The notes beneath the pieces were generated by a model. It was not told the DNA's origin, did no database searches, and worked only from the letters and a program-made list of their open reading frames with translations. This document shows, piece after piece, positions 41,535-53,422 of a stretch of DNA of 64,000 nucleotides. The DNA is from Pseudomonas sp. S04 (lineage in GTDB: Bacteria; Pseudomonadota; Gammaproteobacteria; Pseudomonadales; Pseudomonadaceae), in the NCBI RefSeq assembly GCF_009834545.1, contig NZ_CP019427.1, positions 3,974,001 through 4,038,000 on the forward strand, given 5' to 3'. Both the position numbers and the translations under genes were made by a program. Position 1 is the stretch's first letter. Every line of letters begins with the position of its first letter.

Positions 41535-41626
41535 CTGTGGGAGCGGGCTCGCCCGCGAAAGCGGCGCATCAGTCACATCAATGCTGGATGTACCGGCGCC
41601 ATCGCGGGCAAGCCCGCTCCCACAGG
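41535..41626. repeat. REP doublet (REPIN-like)
   Basis: CTGTGGGAGCGGGCTCGCCC (from 41535) and its inverted copy GCGGGCAAGCCCGCTCCCAC (to 41623) face each other across about 45 bp. It sits between lolA and rarA in the direction of transcription and may affect the message of the downstream genes. Confidence 0.8.
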
Positions 41627-41640
41627 CGTTTTGCGGCTGG

Positions 41641-42264
41641 TTATTCCTGGATCACATCGGCACCCTTGGGGATGTCGAACTTGAACTTGGACGCCGGGAT
41701 CGGCTCGTTGGCTTTTACACCGGTGAACAGGATATTGGTGCGCTGGCCGACGCTGTCGATCAGTTGCATGTCGTTGACCAGGCCATTACGGAACGACAGG
41801 CGCAGGTTGTCGAACAGGGTGTCCTTGGTTTTCGGCTTGAGGGTGAAATCGATCACGCCGCCGGCTTCCTTGGCACTGATATCAAAACTCTGGCTGATCT
41901 TCGACACATCACCGGAGAGCAGCAGCGCCGGGGTCTGGGTCAGGCGCTGGTCGAGGGTCTTGATGGTGACCTGCTCCAGGTCCGGGTCCCACAGGGAGAC
42001 CTTCTTGCCATCGGAAACCATCAACTGTTCCTGCGGCGCATCGGTGTGCCAGTAGAACAGGCCCGGGCGCTGCAGCGACATCTGGCCGGTGGTTTCCTGC
42101 AACTGGGTACCGCTGCCGTCGAGGGTCAGCTGGGAGAAACGCGCACTCAGGGTCTGGGACTTTTCCAGCAGTTGAGTCAGACGCGCCACGTCCTTGTCAT
42201 CGGCATGGGCCGAGAGGGTGGTGAAAGCCAGTACCGGCAACAGCAACATGCGGATAAGACGCAT
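41641..42264 (-). CDS. lolA: outer-membrane lipoprotein carrier protein LolA
   Basis: A 207-residue periplasmic chaperone that ferries lipoproteins from LolCDE to LolB. It has a signal peptide [21 protein letters not shown]. The mature protein has the family features [33 protein letters not shown] and [11 protein letters not shown]. The start is ATG 42264 with GAGGA before it; ATG 42276 is a weaker choice. It lies 58 bp after ftsK, as in many gamma-proteobacteria. Confidence 0.95.
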   Translation of the reverse strand: MRLIRMLLLPVLAFTTLSAHADDKDVARLTQLLEKSQTLSARFSQLTLDGSGTQLQETTGQMSLQRPGLFYWHTDAPQEQLMVSDGKKVSLWDPDLEQVTIKTLDQRLTQTPALLLSGDVSKISQSFDISAKEAGGVIDFTLKPKTKDTLFDNLRLSFRNGLVNDMQLIDSVGQRTNILFTGVKANEPIPASKFKFDIPKGADVIQE

Positions 42265-42322
42265 GGGAGTCCTCATAGAGATTCGTTTGAATGACGCGCC
42301 GCGTGAGGTCACGCGGCACTGA

Positions 42323-44728
42323 TCAGTCGCGCACCGGGCCAGGGGCCAGGACTTCACGCGAGCCGTTGGTATTCATGGAGGTCACGACCCCGGCCATTTC
42401 CATGGCTTCGATCATGCGCGCCGCGCGGTTGTAGCCGATCTTGAGCTTGCGCTGCACCGCCGAGATGGACGCGCGGCGGCTTTCGAGCACGAACTGCACG
42501 GCTTCGTCGTAGAGCGCATCGGTTTCGGCGTCATCGTCACCACCGCCGCCGCCATTTTCAAAGCCGCTGCCGGCTTCTTCGACACCGGCGAGGATGTCGT
42601 CGTTGTATTCCGGAGCGCCGCGCAATTTCCAGGCCTCCACCACGCGGTGAACCTCGTCATCGGAAACGAACGCACCGTGCACCCGGATTGGCAGGCTGGT
42701 GCCAGGTGGCATGTAGAGCATGTCACCGTGGCCCAGCAGTTGCTCGGCGCCGCCCTGGTCGATGATGGTCCGCGAGTCGATCTTGCTCGACACCTGGAAC
42801 GCCATGCGCGTCGGGATGTTGGCCTTGATCAGACCGGTGATCACGTCCACCGATGGACGCTGGGTCGCGAGAATCAGGTGGATACCGGCCGCACGGGCTT
42901 TCTGCGCGATACGAGCGATGAGTTCTTCAACTTTTTTGCCGACGATCATCATCATGTCGGCGAATTCGTCGACGACCACGACGATGGTCGGCAGCTTGGT
43001 CAGCAGCGGCGCTTCGTCGTGAATGCTATCGCGGTTGTACAGTGGGTCGGTCAACGGCGTGCCGGCTTCTTGCGCCTCGCGCACCTTCTGGTTGAAACCG
43101 GACAGGTTACGCACCCCCATCTTGGCCATCAGCTTGTAGCGCCGCTCCATCTCGGCCACGCTCCAGCGCAGGGCGTTGGCGGCGTCCTTCATGTCGGTGA
43201 CCACCGGGCAGAGCAGGTGCGGAATGCCTTCGTAGATCGACAATTCAAGCATTTTCGGGTCGATCATGATCAGCTTGGCGTCTTCCGGGCCGGACTTGAA
43301 CAGGATCGACAGGATCATTGCGTTGACCCCCACCGACTTACCGGAACCGGTGGTACCAGCCACCAGCAGGTGCGGCATTTTGGCCAGGTCGGTGATGATC
43401 GGCTTGCCGCCGATGTCGTGGCCCAGGGCCAGGGTCACCGGCGACTTGAAGTTGTCGTATTCCGGGGTCGACAGCACTTCGGAGAAGCGCACGATCTGCC
43501 GGTCTTCGTTGGGAATCTCGATACCGACCGTGGTCTTGCCCGGAATCACTTCCACCACCCGCACACTGGTCACAGCCAGCGAGCGCGCGAGGTCTTTCGC
43601 CAGGTTGGAAATACGGCTGACCTTGACCCCCGCCGCCGGCTGGATTTCGTAGCGGGTAATCACCGGACCCGGGTGAATCGAGTCCACCGAGACCTCGACC
43701 CCGAACTCCTTGAGTTTGATTTCCAGCAGATGCCCGACCGCCGCCAGCGACTCAGGCGAATAGTTGAGTTGTTTCTTTTCCGCCGGGTCGAGAATAGAGA
43801 TCGGCGGCAAGGTGCCTTCCACGGCGCTGTCGACGAACAACGGCGCCTGCTTCTCTTTCTCCACGCGCTTGCTTGGGGCGGCGGGTTTCGGTGGCGCCGG
43901 GGCGATCACCGGCGGGACCTGTTTCTCGCGTTCGGACATGTGCTTGCTCAGGGCCTGCTCGCGCTCGATCAAGCGTTCCTTGACCTTGGCCTGCTCGCGT
44001 TTGTCGGTCACGGTCGGTGCGACGACGCTATGCACCCGATCATCCACTTCACGCAATTGCGCGACCAGTTGCTTGCGCTCGGTACGCGCGGCCCACCAGC
44101 GATTGGCGGCACCCTGGAACAGTTCGAACAGGTCGAGGGTGATCTTGCCGGTGACGTCCATTACCTTGAACCACGACAGGTCGGTAAACACGGTCAGGCC
44201 GAACAGGAACAGCGCAATGAACATCAGGGTGCTGCCCTGGATGTTCAGCGCATTCTTGGCCAACTCACCCAGGCTTTCGCCCAGCGCACCACCGGCGCCG
44301 GCCGGCAAGCCGGTGGGGGCATGGAAATGGATGTGGGCCAAGGCTGCGCCCGACAACACCAGGAACACCAGGCCAATCAGGCGCCAGGAGAACAGCCAGC
44401 CGCTCCACTCCCACGGATCGTGGCGCTGGCGGAAGATCTGATAGGTCTTGATCGCCAGCAACAGCGGGAAGATATAGGCGAAATACCCCAGCACCATGAA
44501 CAGGATGTCGGCGCTGTAGGAGCCCGCCGGGCCGCCGAAGTTCTGCACGTCATCGATCTTGCTGTTGTGGCTCCAGCCCGGATCGTCCTTGCCATAGGTC
44601 AGCAAGGCCATCATCAGGAACAGGCACAAGGCCCCGATGGCGATCAACGCACCTTCCTTGAGTCGGTAGTGCAGGTGTTGACGCCAAAGCGGAACGACTG
44701 GTTTAGGTGCTGCGGTGGATTTCTTCAA
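42323..44728 (-). CDS. ftsK: DNA translocase FtsK
   Basis: An 801-residue septal DNA pump. Four N-terminal membrane spans (about 25-190) anchor it at the division site. A charged linker of about 90 residues is far shorter than that of E. coli FtsK. The motor has Walker [13 protein letters not shown] and Walker [12 protein letters not shown]. The C-terminal gamma domain is a winged helix that reads KOPS sites and activates XerD ([27 protein letters not shown]). Confidence 0.96.
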   Translation of the reverse strand: MKKSTAAPKPVVPLWRQHLHYRLKEGALIAIGALCLFLMMALLTYGKDDPGWSHNSKIDDVQNFGGPAGSYSADILFMVLGYFAYIFPLLLAIKTYQIFRQRHDPWEWSGWLFSWRLIGLVFLVLSGAALAHIHFHAPTGLPAGAGGALGESLGELAKNALNIQGSTLMFIALFLFGLTVFTDLSWFKVMDVTGKITLDLFELFQGAANRWWAARTERKQLVAQLREVDDRVHSVVAPTVTDKREQAKVKERLIEREQALSKHMSEREKQVPPVIAPAPPKPAAPSKRVEKEKQAPLFVDSAVEGTLPPISILDPAEKKQLNYSPESLAAVGHLLEIKLKEFGVEVSVDSIHPGPVITRYEIQPAAGVKVSRISNLAKDLARSLAVTSVRVVEVIPGKTTVGIEIPNEDRQIVRFSEVLSTPEYDNFKSPVTLALGHDIGGKPIITDLAKMPHLLVAGTTGSGKSVGVNAMILSILFKSGPEDAKLIMIDPKMLELSIYEGIPHLLCPVVTDMKDAANALRWSVAEMERRYKLMAKMGVRNLSGFNQKVREAQEAGTPLTDPLYNRDSIHDEAPLLTKLPTIVVVVDEFADMMMIVGKKVEELIARIAQKARAAGIHLILATQRPSVDVITGLIKANIPTRMAFQVSSKIDSRTIIDQGGAEQLLGHGDMLYMPPGTSLPIRVHGAFVSDDEVHRVVEAWKLRGAPEYNDDILAGVEEAGSGFENGGGGGDDDAETDALYDEAVQFVLESRRASISAVQRKLKIGYNRAARMIEAMEMAGVVTSMNTNGSREVLAPGPVRD

Positions 44729-45986
<1,258 letters not shown>

Positions 45987-46047
45987 CCCGGATGATGAGC
46001 GGCAGCCCGGCGCTGCCGCTGCCCTCCCCTACTGCAAGCTGGATACC

Positions 46048-46758
46048 ATGCTGACCTGGTTACAACGCGACTCCCTGAATTTCCCACCGCTGGAAAAAGC
46101 CATGCGCGAGCCCAACGGCTTGCTCGCCGCCGGTGGCGACCTGTCTGCCGATCGCCTGGTCCAAGCCTATCGCCACGGCTGCTTCCCCTGGTTTTCCGAA
46201 GGCCAGCCGATCCTGTGGTGGTCTCCCGATCCGCGCACGGTGTTGTTTCCCGACGAACTGCATATCTCGCGCAGCCTCGGCAAACTGCTGCGCCAGCAAC
46301 GCTACCGAGTGACGTTCGACCAGGACTTCGCCGCCGTGATCAGCGCCTGCGCAGCGCCCCGGGACTATGCCGACGGTACCTGGATCACCGACGCCATGCA
46401 GGACGCCTACCGAGAGCTACACGCCCGCGGCCACGCCCACAGCGTGGAAGTCTGGGACCAGGACGTGCTGGTGGGCGGCCTGTACGGCCTAGCCATGGGC
46501 CAGTTGTTTTTCGGCGAGTCGATGTTCAGCCGCGCCGACAACGCCTCCAAGGTTGGCTTTGCCAGCCTGGTGCAGCACCTGCGGGAGGCCGGTTTTGTCC
46601 TCATCGACTGCCAGATGCCCACCGACCACCTGCACAGCCTGGGCGCCCGCTCGATTGCGCGCCGGGAGTTCGCCGATTATCTGGCCCGCCACCTCGATCA
46701 GCCCAACCGCGCCACATGGGTTTATCAGGCGACTTTGACGCCTGTGGCTTACACTTAA
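46048..46758 (+). CDS. aat: leucyl/phenylalanyl-tRNA-protein transferase
   Basis: A 236-residue enzyme that adds Leu or Phe to proteins with N-terminal Arg or Lys, creating degrons for ClpS. Family motifs [44 protein letters not shown] and [19 protein letters not shown] are present. It lies between trxB and bpt, all on the plus strand; bpt follows after 29 bp. Confidence 0.96.
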   Translation: MLTWLQRDSLNFPPLEKAMREPNGLLAAGGDLSADRLVQAYRHGCFPWFSEGQPILWWSPDPRTVLFPDELHISRSLGKLLRQQRYRVTFDQDFAAVISACAAPRDYADGTWITDAMQDAYRELHARGHAHSVEVWDQDVLVGGLYGLAMGQLFFGESMFSRADNASKVGFASLVQHLREAGFVLIDCQMPTDHLHSLGARSIARREFADYLARHLDQPNRATWVYQATLTPVAYT

Positions 46759-46787
46759 TTGAACGGCTTACCCCCGAGGGTTGATCC

Positions 46788-47495
46788 ATGACCGAGTTGG
46801 CGCGTCTCAAGTTTTATGCCACTCAGCCCCATTCTTGCAGCTATCTGCCAGAGGAGCAGGCGACCACGCTGTTCCTCGACCCTAGCCAGCCCATGGATGT
46901 GCATGTCTACGCAGACCTGTCGGAAATGGGTTTTCGGCGCAGCGGCGATCACCTGTACCGGCCCCATTGCCAGAACTGCAACGCGTGCGTGCCTGCGCGC
47001 ATCCCCGTGGCGCAATTTACCCCCAACCGGCAGCAGAAACGCATTTTCAAGCGCAACGCCGACTTGCAGGTACGCCCGGCCAAACCAGGCTTCAGCGAAG
47101 AATACTTCGACCTTTACCAGCGCTACATCGAACAGCGGCATGCCGATGGCGACATGTACCCGCCCAGTCGCGATCAGTTTTCCACCTTCCTGGTGCGCGA
47201 CCTGCCCTTTTCCCGGTTCTACGAGTTCCGCCTGGAAGGCCGGCTGCTGGCCATCGCCGTGACGGATCTGCTGCCCAATGGTTTATCCGCGGTCTACACC
47301 TTCTACGAGCCCGCAGAAGAGCGCCGCAGCCTGGGACGCTACGCGATCCTCTGGCAAATCGGCGAGGCCAGCCGCCTGGGGCTGGATGCGGTGTACCTGG
47401 GGTACTGGATCAAGAACTGCAAAAAAATGAACTACAAGACCCAATATCGCCCCATAGAGCTGCTGATTAACCAGCGCTGGGTGGTTCTGAACTAG
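46788..47495 (+). CDS. bpt: aspartate/glutamate leucyltransferase
   Basis: A 235-residue transferase that attaches Leu to N-terminal Asp or Glu (formerly annotated as arginyltransferase, ate). The N-terminal cysteines ([23 protein letters not shown]) and [12 protein letters not shown] fit the family. With aat it supplies N-degrons that ClpS and ClpA, encoded at 50-53 kb, recognise and destroy. Confidence 0.94.
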   Translation: MTELARLKFYATQPHSCSYLPEEQATTLFLDPSQPMDVHVYADLSEMGFRRSGDHLYRPHCQNCNACVPARIPVAQFTPNRQQKRIFKRNADLQVRPAKPGFSEEYFDLYQRYIEQRHADGDMYPPSRDQFSTFLVRDLPFSRFYEFRLEGRLLAIAVTDLLPNGLSAVYTFYEPAEERRSLGRYAILWQIGEASRLGLDAVYLGYWIKNCKKMNYKTQYRPIELLINQRWVVLN

Positions 47496-47606
47496 GGTCA
47501 ACCCTAAAGCCCTTGGCTTAAACCCCATTTTTCGGGCACAATGCACGCCGCTTTTGCCTGGCGCAGTTGCACCGGGCCATTCATTGGACACCGAGGGCTT
47601 TACTGC

Positions 47607-47825
47607 ATGTCGAAAGAAGACAGCTTCGAAATGGAAGGCACTGTCGTCGACACCCTGCCCAACACCATGTTTCGTGTGGAGTTGGAAAATGGGCACGTCG
47701 TAACCGCGCATATTTCCGGCAAGATGCGCAAGAACTACATTCGTATTCTTACCGGTGACAAAGTGCGCGTCGAGCTGACGCCCTATGACTTGAGCAAAGG
47801 GCGCATCACTTACCGCGCTCGCTAA
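47607..47825 (+). CDS. infA: translation initiation factor IF-1
   Basis: A 72-residue S1-fold protein that binds the ribosomal A site during initiation. The sequence [22 protein letters not shown], through [19 protein letters not shown] to KGRITYRAR, is complete. The start is ATG 47607; upstream in-frame codons are non-coding. A strong terminator follows directly. Confidence 0.97.
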
Positions 47826-47837
47826 TCAAGTCAATAC

Positions 47838-47871
47838 AAAACGCCCGGTTTATGCCGGGCGTTTTTGTTTG
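47838..47871 (+). terminator. intrinsic terminator after infA
   Basis: AACGCCCGG - TTTATG - CCGGGCGTT followed by TTTG TTTG, 13 bp after the infA stop. Confidence 0.85.
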
Positions 47872-47943
47872 TCTGTTGTTTGTGTAGATTGAGTACATAT
47901 CCGTTTCTGCGGTTACGGCCGCCGGCGGGTTCGCTCTTACAGC

Positions 47944-49366
47944 CAGCCCTTTCAAGGTCTTTGATAAAATCCCCCAAAACTCCAGTCAGGGTGACGAAAG
48001 CGATGTGGGCAGAAGTTCTAGCGCGGTTTGAGAAAAAAACACCGGCCAGTGTCATGACCAGAGTGATACTGGAGCAGGCTGTTCCTGCCACATGGGTCGA
48101 TCAGGTGTTCGAAGAACATCGTCAGCGGCAATACCCGCGTGAGCTTCTGTTCTCAACCATCGTTGAACTGATGTCCCTTGTTTCATTGGGCTTGCGACCA
48201 TCGCTACATGCTGCTGCACGGCAGATGGAGGATCTTCCCGTCAGCTTGGCGGCGCTGTATGACAAGGTCAGCCGCACAGAACCTGCGCTGCTGCGCGCCC
48301 TGGTCACCGGCAGCGCAGAGCGCTTGGCCCCGACGATAAAAGAGCTGGGGCACTCAGCCATTTTGCCTGGCTGGCAACTGCGGGTCGTCGACGGCAATCA
48401 CCTGCCTTCCAGCGAAAAACGCCTGGGCGCTTTGCGCCGTGAACGAGGGGCCGCCCGGCCTGGTTTTTCAGTAGTGGTTTACGACCCCGATCTGGATCAG
48501 GTCGTCGATCTTCAGCCCTGTGAAGATGCCTATGCCAGTGAGCGCGTCAGCGTTCTGCCGTTGCTGGAAAAAGCCTGTGCGGGGCAGCTGTGGATGGCTG
48601 ATCGACTCTATTGCACGCTCCCCGTCATGGACGCCTGCGAAGAGTCCGGAGCCTCGTTCATCATTCGCGAACCGAGCAAGCATCCACGTCTACTTAAGGA
48701 AAGCGACTGGCAGGAGTCTGTCGCGGTCGGGGTAGGCAGCGTGCGCGAGCAAATCATCGAGGTCAAAGGTGGTCGCCAGTGGCGGCGTGTCGAACTGAAT
48801 CTGCAAAACCCCACCGAATCTGGCGACACCACGCTGTTGTTCTGGAGCAACTTGCCCGACTCCATCAGTGCCGAGCAAATCGCCGATTTGTACCGCCGTC
48901 GCTGGAGCATCGAAGGGATGTTCCAGCGTCTGGAATCGGTGCTGGACAGCGAAATCGAAACCTTGGGCAACCCTAAGGCCGCCCTGCTGGGATTTGCGTC
49001 GGCCGTGTTGGCTTACAACGTCTTGGCCGTGCTCAAGCACAGCGTTGAACAGGCTCATCGCCAGACCCTGCCCGACGATTGGGAAGCATCGATTTTCCAC
49101 CTGACGGTACAGGTACGCAGCGGTTACGAGGGTATGCAAATAGCCCTGCCAGCAGAACACTCATCCATTCCGATCCCCGCAGGAGGGCTGGCTCAGTATC
49201 TGCTTGCACTCGCTCGAAACATCCAGCCCAAAGCGGTCGTCAAGAGTAAACGAGGTCCGAAGGTGCCCAAACCAAAGGAGTGGCTTGAAGGCAAAGCCGC
49301 GAATGCCCACGTGTCGACGGATCGGGTGCTCAAGGCCGCTAAAGTCAAAAGACCTTGAAAGGGCTG
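47944..49366 (+). mobile_element. IS4-family insertion sequence with 11-bp target duplication
   Basis: A 1423-bp element with terminal inverted repeats CAGCCCTTTCAAGGTCTTT at both ends (perfect over 19 bp). It is flanked by the perfect direct repeat GCTCTTACAGC (47933-47943 and 49367-49377), the target duplication. The target lies in the left arm of palindrome B, in the CTCTTACAGCG segment also seen in palindrome A. One intact transposase gene is inside. Confidence 0.92.
48003..49358 (+). CDS. IS4-family transposase
   Basis: A 451-residue transposase with an RNase H-like core. Catalytic acids are expected in VVDGNHLP, WMADRLYC and the YRRRWSIEGMFQRLE segment (the YREK-type region). The start is ATG 48003 with AGGGTGA nine bases before it; a GTG at 47991 is possible. 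The stop lies 8 bp from the right end of the element. No frameshift or internal stop is present, so it may still be functional. Confidence 0.88.
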   Translation: MWAEVLARFEKKTPASVMTRVILEQAVPATWVDQVFEEHRQRQYPRELLFSTIVELMSLVSLGLRPSLHAAARQMEDLPVSLAALYDKVSRTEPALLRALVTGSAERLAPTIKELGHSAILPGWQLRVVDGNHLPSSEKRLGALRRERGAARPGFSVVVYDPDLDQVVDLQPCEDAYASERVSVLPLLEKACAGQLWMADRLYCTLPVMDACEESGASFIIREPSKHPRLLKESDWQESVAVGVGSVREQIIEVKGGRQWRRVELNLQNPTESGDTTLLFWSNLPDSISAEQIADLYRRRWSIEGMFQRLESVLDSEIETLGNPKAALLGFASAVLAYNVLAVLKHSVEQAHRQTLPDDWEASIFHLTVQVRSGYEGMQIALPAEHSSIPIPAGGLAQYLLALARNIQPKAVVKSKRGPKVPKPKEWLEGKAANAHVSTDRVLKAAKVKRP

Positions 49367-49606
49367 GCTCTTACAGCGACTCACTTTTCCAAACGCCGAA
49401 AAGTAAGCAAAAGGCTTCGCCCCAGCGTACGGCACTTCGCCAAGGCTCAGTGTTCCCTCGCTACGGTATCCATCAGGGGGCATCGCCTACGGTTTGCTTC
49501 GCTGCACCTCCTCTCGATGTGTGCGGCTTCGCCGCACGGCGCTACGCGCCTATCCCCCTGATGGACACCTTCGCTCGGCCTGCCGAAGGGGCGAAAGATC
49601 AAGAGC

Positions 49607-49671
49607 CAAAGCAAAGCAAAGCAAAGCAAAGCAAAGCAAAGCAAACGCCAATGCCAATGCCAATGCCAATG
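49607..49671. repeat. two microsatellites in the loop of palindrome B
   Basis: Seven perfect copies of CAAAG (49607-49641) plus a partial one are followed almost at once by four copies of CCAATG (49648-49671). A REP core follows at 49695-49719. Confidence 0.9.
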
Positions 49672-50136
49672 CCAACGGTGTGGCGCGGATCGCCATCGCG
49701 AGCAAGCTCGCTCCCACAAGGGGGATTTGTACGCAGGGCAAACAGGCCGGCCGGTAGGCCGCCTCGTTCGCTCTTACCACTCAGGCCGACTGTCAGGTCG
49801 CCGTGCTTTTGCTCTTGATCTTGATCCACCCGCCCCTTCGGCAGGCTGAGCGAAGGTGTCCATCAGGGGGGAGGCGCGTAGCGCCGTGCGGCGAAGCCGC
49901 ATGCATCGAGAGGAGGTGCAGCGAAGCAAACCGTAGGCGATGCCCCCTGATGGGCACCGTAGCGAAGGGACCCCGAGCCTTGGCGAGGGGCCGAACGCTG
50001 GGGCAAGACTTTTTGGGTACTTTTGTGTCGTTTGACAAAAGTGCCTCGCCGTAAGGGCGAAACCCTAAGCCGCCGTTACCGCAGCAACGGATATGCCCCC
50101 AAACCCCCAAACCCCAAGCAGCAAACCCCACACAGC

Positions 50137-50160
50137 AAAAAGGCGCCTCCCGGCGCCTTC
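50137..50160 (-). terminator. intrinsic terminator after clpA
   Basis: Read on the minus strand, AAGGCGCC - GGGA - GGCGCCTT runs into TTTGCTG. It is 20 bp past the clpA stop, between the gene and palindrome B. Confidence 0.75.
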
Positions 50161-50180
50161 TGCTCTAACACAACCAACCG

Positions 50181-52451
50181 TCAGGCCATTTCCGCCGTGG
50201 TCTCGAAATCGAAGGTCAGCTCGCCGTCCTTGATATCGATATGCACCACGCCACCATGATCGGCCAACTCGCCAAACAGGATCTCCTCCGCCAGCGGACG
50301 CTTGATCTTGTCCTGGATCAAACGGGCCATTGGACGAGCGCCCATTGCCGAATCGTAGCCACCCGCCGCCAGCCAGCTGCGTGCGGCATCGGTCACTTCC
50401 AGCTGCACGCGCTTGTCTTCCAACTGCGCTTGAAGCTCGGTAAGGAACTTGTCCACCACACTTTTGATGACCTCATGACTGAGGCGACCAAACTGGATAA
50501 TGGTGTCCAGACGGTTACGGAACTCCGGCGTGAAGCTCTTCTTGATCACTTCCATCGCATCGGACGAGTGGTCCTGATGGGTGAAGCCGATCGACGCACG
50601 GGCCGCAGTTTCGGCGCCGGCGTTGGTCGTCATGATCACGATCACGTTGCGGAAGTCCGCCTTGCGTCCGTTGTTATCGGTCAGCGTACCGTGATCCATG
50701 ACCTGCAGCAGCAGGTTGAAGACTTCCGGATGCGCCTTCTCGATCTCATCGAGCAACAACACGCAATGCGGCTGCTTGGTGATGGCTTCGGTCAACAGAC
50801 CGCCCTGGTCGAACCCGACGTAACCCGGCGGCGCACCGATCAGGCGCGATACGGTGTGACGCTCCATGTACTCGGACATGTCGAACCGCACCAGCTCGAT
50901 CCCCAGCGCCTTCGCCAGTTGGCGAGCCGCCTCGGTCTTGCCGACACCGGTCGGACCGGCGAACAGGAATGAGCCCACTGGCTTGTCCGGCGACTTGAGA
51001 CCGGCACGGGACAGTTTGATCGCAGTCGACAGCGAGTCGATCGCGGCATCCTGGCCAAATACCGTCAGCTTGAGGTCACGCTCAAGGTTGCGCAGCAGCT
51101 CCTTGTCGGAACTGGTGACATGCTTAGGCGGAATCCGCGCGATTTTCGCCACGATGTCCTCGACCTGAGGCACCTCGATGCGTTTCACGCGTTTCTCGAC
51201 CGGCTGCAGACGCTGGTAGGCGCCCGCCTCGTCGATCACGTCGATGGCCTTGTCCGGCATGTGCCGGTCGTTGATGTAGCGCGAGGCCAGTTCGGCAGCG
51301 GCGCGCAAGGCCTCATCACTGTATTCGATGTTGTGGTGCGCTTCGAAACGACCCTTGAGGCCGCGCAGGATGCCAATGGTGTCTTCCACCGAAGGCTCCG
51401 ACACATCGACCTTCTGGAAACGTCGTGCCAGGGCGCGGTCTTTTTCGAAGATCCCGCGAAATTCCTGGAACGTGGTCGAACCGATGCAGCGGATATCACC
51501 CGACGACAGCAGCGGCTTGAGCAGGTTCGAAGCGTCCATGACGCCACCAGAGGCGGCACCCGCACCAATGATGGTGTGGATTTCGTCGATGAACAGAATG
51601 GCCTGCGGACGTTTTTTCAGCTCATTGAGCAGCGCCTTGAAGCGCTTCTCGAAATCGCCACGGTACTTGGTACCTGCCAGCAGCGCACCGAGATCCAGGG
51701 AGTAGACCACGGCATTGGCCAACAGATCAGGCACCTGGTTGTCGACAATGCGCTTGGCCAGGCCTTCGGCAATCGCGGTTTTACCCACGCCTGCCTCGCC
51801 CACCAGCAACGGGTTGTTCTTGCGCCGGCGCGCGAGAATCTGCGCCACTCGCTCAACTTCCATTTCACGCCCGACCAGCGGGTCGATACGACCCTGGCGG
51901 GCCAGTTCGTTGAGGTTGCTGGCATAAGCGTCCAGCGGATTGCTTGAAGAAGAAGATTCACCACCTTCCTCGTCCTGCATATCTTGCTCACCTTCAGAGT
52001 GATCGCCATGCCCCGGCACTTTGGAAATGCCGTGGGCGATGTAGTTGACGACATCAATGCGGGCAACGCTCTGCTGTTTCAGCAGGAACACCGCCTGACT
52101 CTCTTGCTCACTGAAGATCGCGACCAGCACGTTGGCGCCGGTCACTTCACGCTTGCCCGAGCTCTGCACATGGAAGACAGCACGTTGCAGTACACGCTGG
52201 AAGCCCAGGGTTGGCTGGGTTTCACGATCCTCGTCATGGACGGGAATCAAAGGCGTGGTGGAGTCGATGAACTCCTGCAGGTCGTGCTTGAGTTTGTCGA
52301 GGTTTGCGCCGCAGGCACGCAAAACGGTGGCGGCTGCCTCATTATCCAATAGTGCCAACAGGAGGTGTTCGACGGTCATGAACTCATGACGTTTCGAACG
52401 CGCCTCCTTGAAGGCGAGATTGAGGGTGACTTCGAGCTCGCGGTTTAACAT
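50181..52451 (-). CDS. clpA: ATP-dependent Clp protease ATP-binding subunit ClpA
   Basis: A 756-residue Hsp100 unfoldase that feeds substrates to ClpP. It has an N-domain that binds ClpS (1-145), a first AAA+ module ([25 protein letters not shown]) and a second ([31 protein letters not shown]). The ClpP-contact loop with an IGF-type tripeptide is present as [11 protein letters not shown]. It lies 29 bp after clpS, so the two are co-transcribed. Confidence 0.97.
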   Translation of the reverse strand: MLNRELEVTLNLAFKEARSKRHEFMTVEHLLLALLDNEAAATVLRACGANLDKLKHDLQEFIDSTTPLIPVHDEDRETQPTLGFQRVLQRAVFHVQSSGKREVTGANVLVAIFSEQESQAVFLLKQQSVARIDVVNYIAHGISKVPGHGDHSEGEQDMQDEEGGESSSSSNPLDAYASNLNELARQGRIDPLVGREMEVERVAQILARRRKNNPLLVGEAGVGKTAIAEGLAKRIVDNQVPDLLANAVVYSLDLGALLAGTKYRGDFEKRFKALLNELKKRPQAILFIDEIHTIIGAGAASGGVMDASNLLKPLLSSGDIRCIGSTTFQEFRGIFEKDRALARRFQKVDVSEPSVEDTIGILRGLKGRFEAHHNIEYSDEALRAAAELASRYINDRHMPDKAIDVIDEAGAYQRLQPVEKRVKRIEVPQVEDIVAKIARIPPKHVTSSDKELLRNLERDLKLTVFGQDAAIDSLSTAIKLSRAGLKSPDKPVGSFLFAGPTGVGKTEAARQLAKALGIELVRFDMSEYMERHTVSRLIGAPPGYVGFDQGGLLTEAITKQPHCVLLLDEIEKAHPEVFNLLLQVMDHGTLTDNNGRKADFRNVIVIMTTNAGAETAARASIGFTHQDHSSDAMEVIKKSFTPEFRNRLDTIIQFGRLSHEVIKSVVDKFLTELQAQLEDKRVQLEVTDAARSWLAAGGYDSAMGARPMARLIQDKIKRPLAEEILFGELADHGGVVHIDIKDGELTFDFETTAEMA

Positions 52452-52480
52452 AGCTTCACCTCATACCCAAGTGGTCGGCG

Positions 52481-52843
52481 TTAACCGTCCTTCTCGATTT
52501 CACAGAGTAGCGGATGCTGGCTTTCCCTGGCGTACTGGTTGACCTGCATGGCCTTGGTCTCGGCGATGTCACGGGTAAACAATCCGCATACTGCCCGTCC
52601 TTCTGTGTGGACGGCCAGCATTACCTTGGTCGCCAGCTCACGATTCAGGTTAAAAAACACCTCGAGCACTTCGACGACGAAATCCATCGGTGTGTAGTCA
52701 TCATTGAACAAAACCACCTTGTACATCGGCGGCGCCTGTAAAGCAGGCTTTGCCTCCTGTACAGCAATGCCTGCGGAATCGTCGTCGTGTGAATCCGGGC
52801 GATCCTGATTGAATGTTAGTCGAATCTGGCTGATTGCATGCAT
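52481..52843 (-). CDS. clpS: ClpA adaptor protein ClpS
   Basis: A 120-residue adaptor that binds N-terminal Leu, Phe, Trp or Tyr and delivers such proteins to ClpAP. The conserved core is [20 protein letters not shown], with [10 protein letters not shown] forming the N-degron pocket, and [19 protein letters not shown]. The first 35 residues are a flexible tail. It is divergent from cspD, as in most pseudomonads. Confidence 0.96.
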   Translation of the reverse strand: MHAISQIRLTFNQDRPDSHDDDSAGIAVQEAKPALQAPPMYKVVLFNDDYTPMDFVVEVLEVFFNLNRELATKVMLAVHTEGRAVCGLFTRDIAETKAMQVNQYARESQHPLLCEIEKDG

Positions 52844-53069
52844 GGAAAGAAAGGTTCGTCTGTTGAGCTGAATACAGTGGTGGGGGCGGTCCCAGAGCTT
52901 TTCAACTCTGACTGTCCGGTCGCCTTGACTATCGGCAAATCAGTGTTACAACCAATAGAGCCCACAGTGGGTAAAAAAGGTCCGTGCCGTCAAACCCTAT
53001 TTGCAGGATTTGAGCAGGATCAACTGGATGATACTCCAGTGATGGAGTCTGTTGCAGAGGGAGTTGGGT

Positions 53070-53336
53070 ATGTCAGGCGTCAAGATCAATGGCAAGGTCA
53101 AGTGGTTCAACAATGCCAAGGGTTACGGTTTCATCAATGAAGACGGCAAAACGGACGATCTGTTCGCCCACTACTCGGCGATCCAGATGGAGGGATACAA
53201 AACCTTGAAGGCCGGCCAGGCGGTGGTCTTCGAGATCATCCAGGGCCCCAAGGGCCTGCACGCCGTGAACATCGGTGCCGCCATTGACGCCAGCGCAATC
53301 GACACCACCCCGCAAGAACACTCCGTTACCGCCTGA
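53070..53336 (+). CDS. cspD: cold-shock-domain protein CspD-like
   Basis: An 88-residue single-strand nucleic acid binding protein. The two RNP motifs are KGYGFIN and DLFAHYSAI; a short tail after residue 70 distinguishes CspD types from CspA. The start is ATG 53070 (MSGVKINGKVKWFNNAKG), about 18 bp inside the open frame. A leader of up to 220 bp separates it from clpS. Confidence 0.93.
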   Translation: MSGVKINGKVKWFNNAKGYGFINEDGKTDDLFAHYSAIQMEGYKTLKAGQAVVFEIIQGPKGLHAVNIGAAIDASAIDTTPQEHSVTA

Positions 53337-53364
53337 GACCCTCACCGACCGCAGGTTTTGCATA

Positions 53365-53408
53365 AAAAAACCGGCCGACTCAATCACTTGAGCCGGCCGG
53401 TTTTTGTT
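53365..53408. terminator. strong bidirectional terminator cspD / icd
   Basis: AACCGGCCGACTCAA - TCAC - TTGAGCCGGCCGGTT forms a 15-bp stem with one mismatch, with A-run before and T-run after, between convergent genes. Confidence 0.9.
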
Positions 53409-53422
53409 TAATGCCGCTCAGC

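Larger units (their letters stand above)
47890..50095. repeat. giant imperfect palindrome B, interrupted by an IS
   Basis: From GAGTACATATCCGTTTCTG (47891) the sequence returns inverted as far as CAACGGATATGCCCCC (about 50095). Left arm: 47890-47943 plus 49378-49605; right arm: about 49820-50095. The arms share long blocks, e.g. CATCAGGGGGCATCGCCTAC with ATGCCCCCTGATGGGCACCG, and GCTTCGCCGCACGGCGCTAC with its complement. The loop (49606-49815) holds two microsatellites and a REP core. An IS4-like element splits the left arm. Same architecture and end motifs as palindrome A. Confidence 0.85.

Noticed and set aside
41535..41626. REP pairs as CRISPR repeats
   Set aside because: Inverted pairs of the REP type between genes, not regularly spaced direct repeats.
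45990..46025. Terminator after trxB (GCGGCAG / CTGCCGC stem)
   Set aside because: The stem is good but no T-run follows, and aat lies directly downstream on the same strand, so read-through is likely.
49204..49818. Open frames inside palindrome B
   Set aside because: They read across inverted repeats and microsatellites, differ in each direction and have no start signals.
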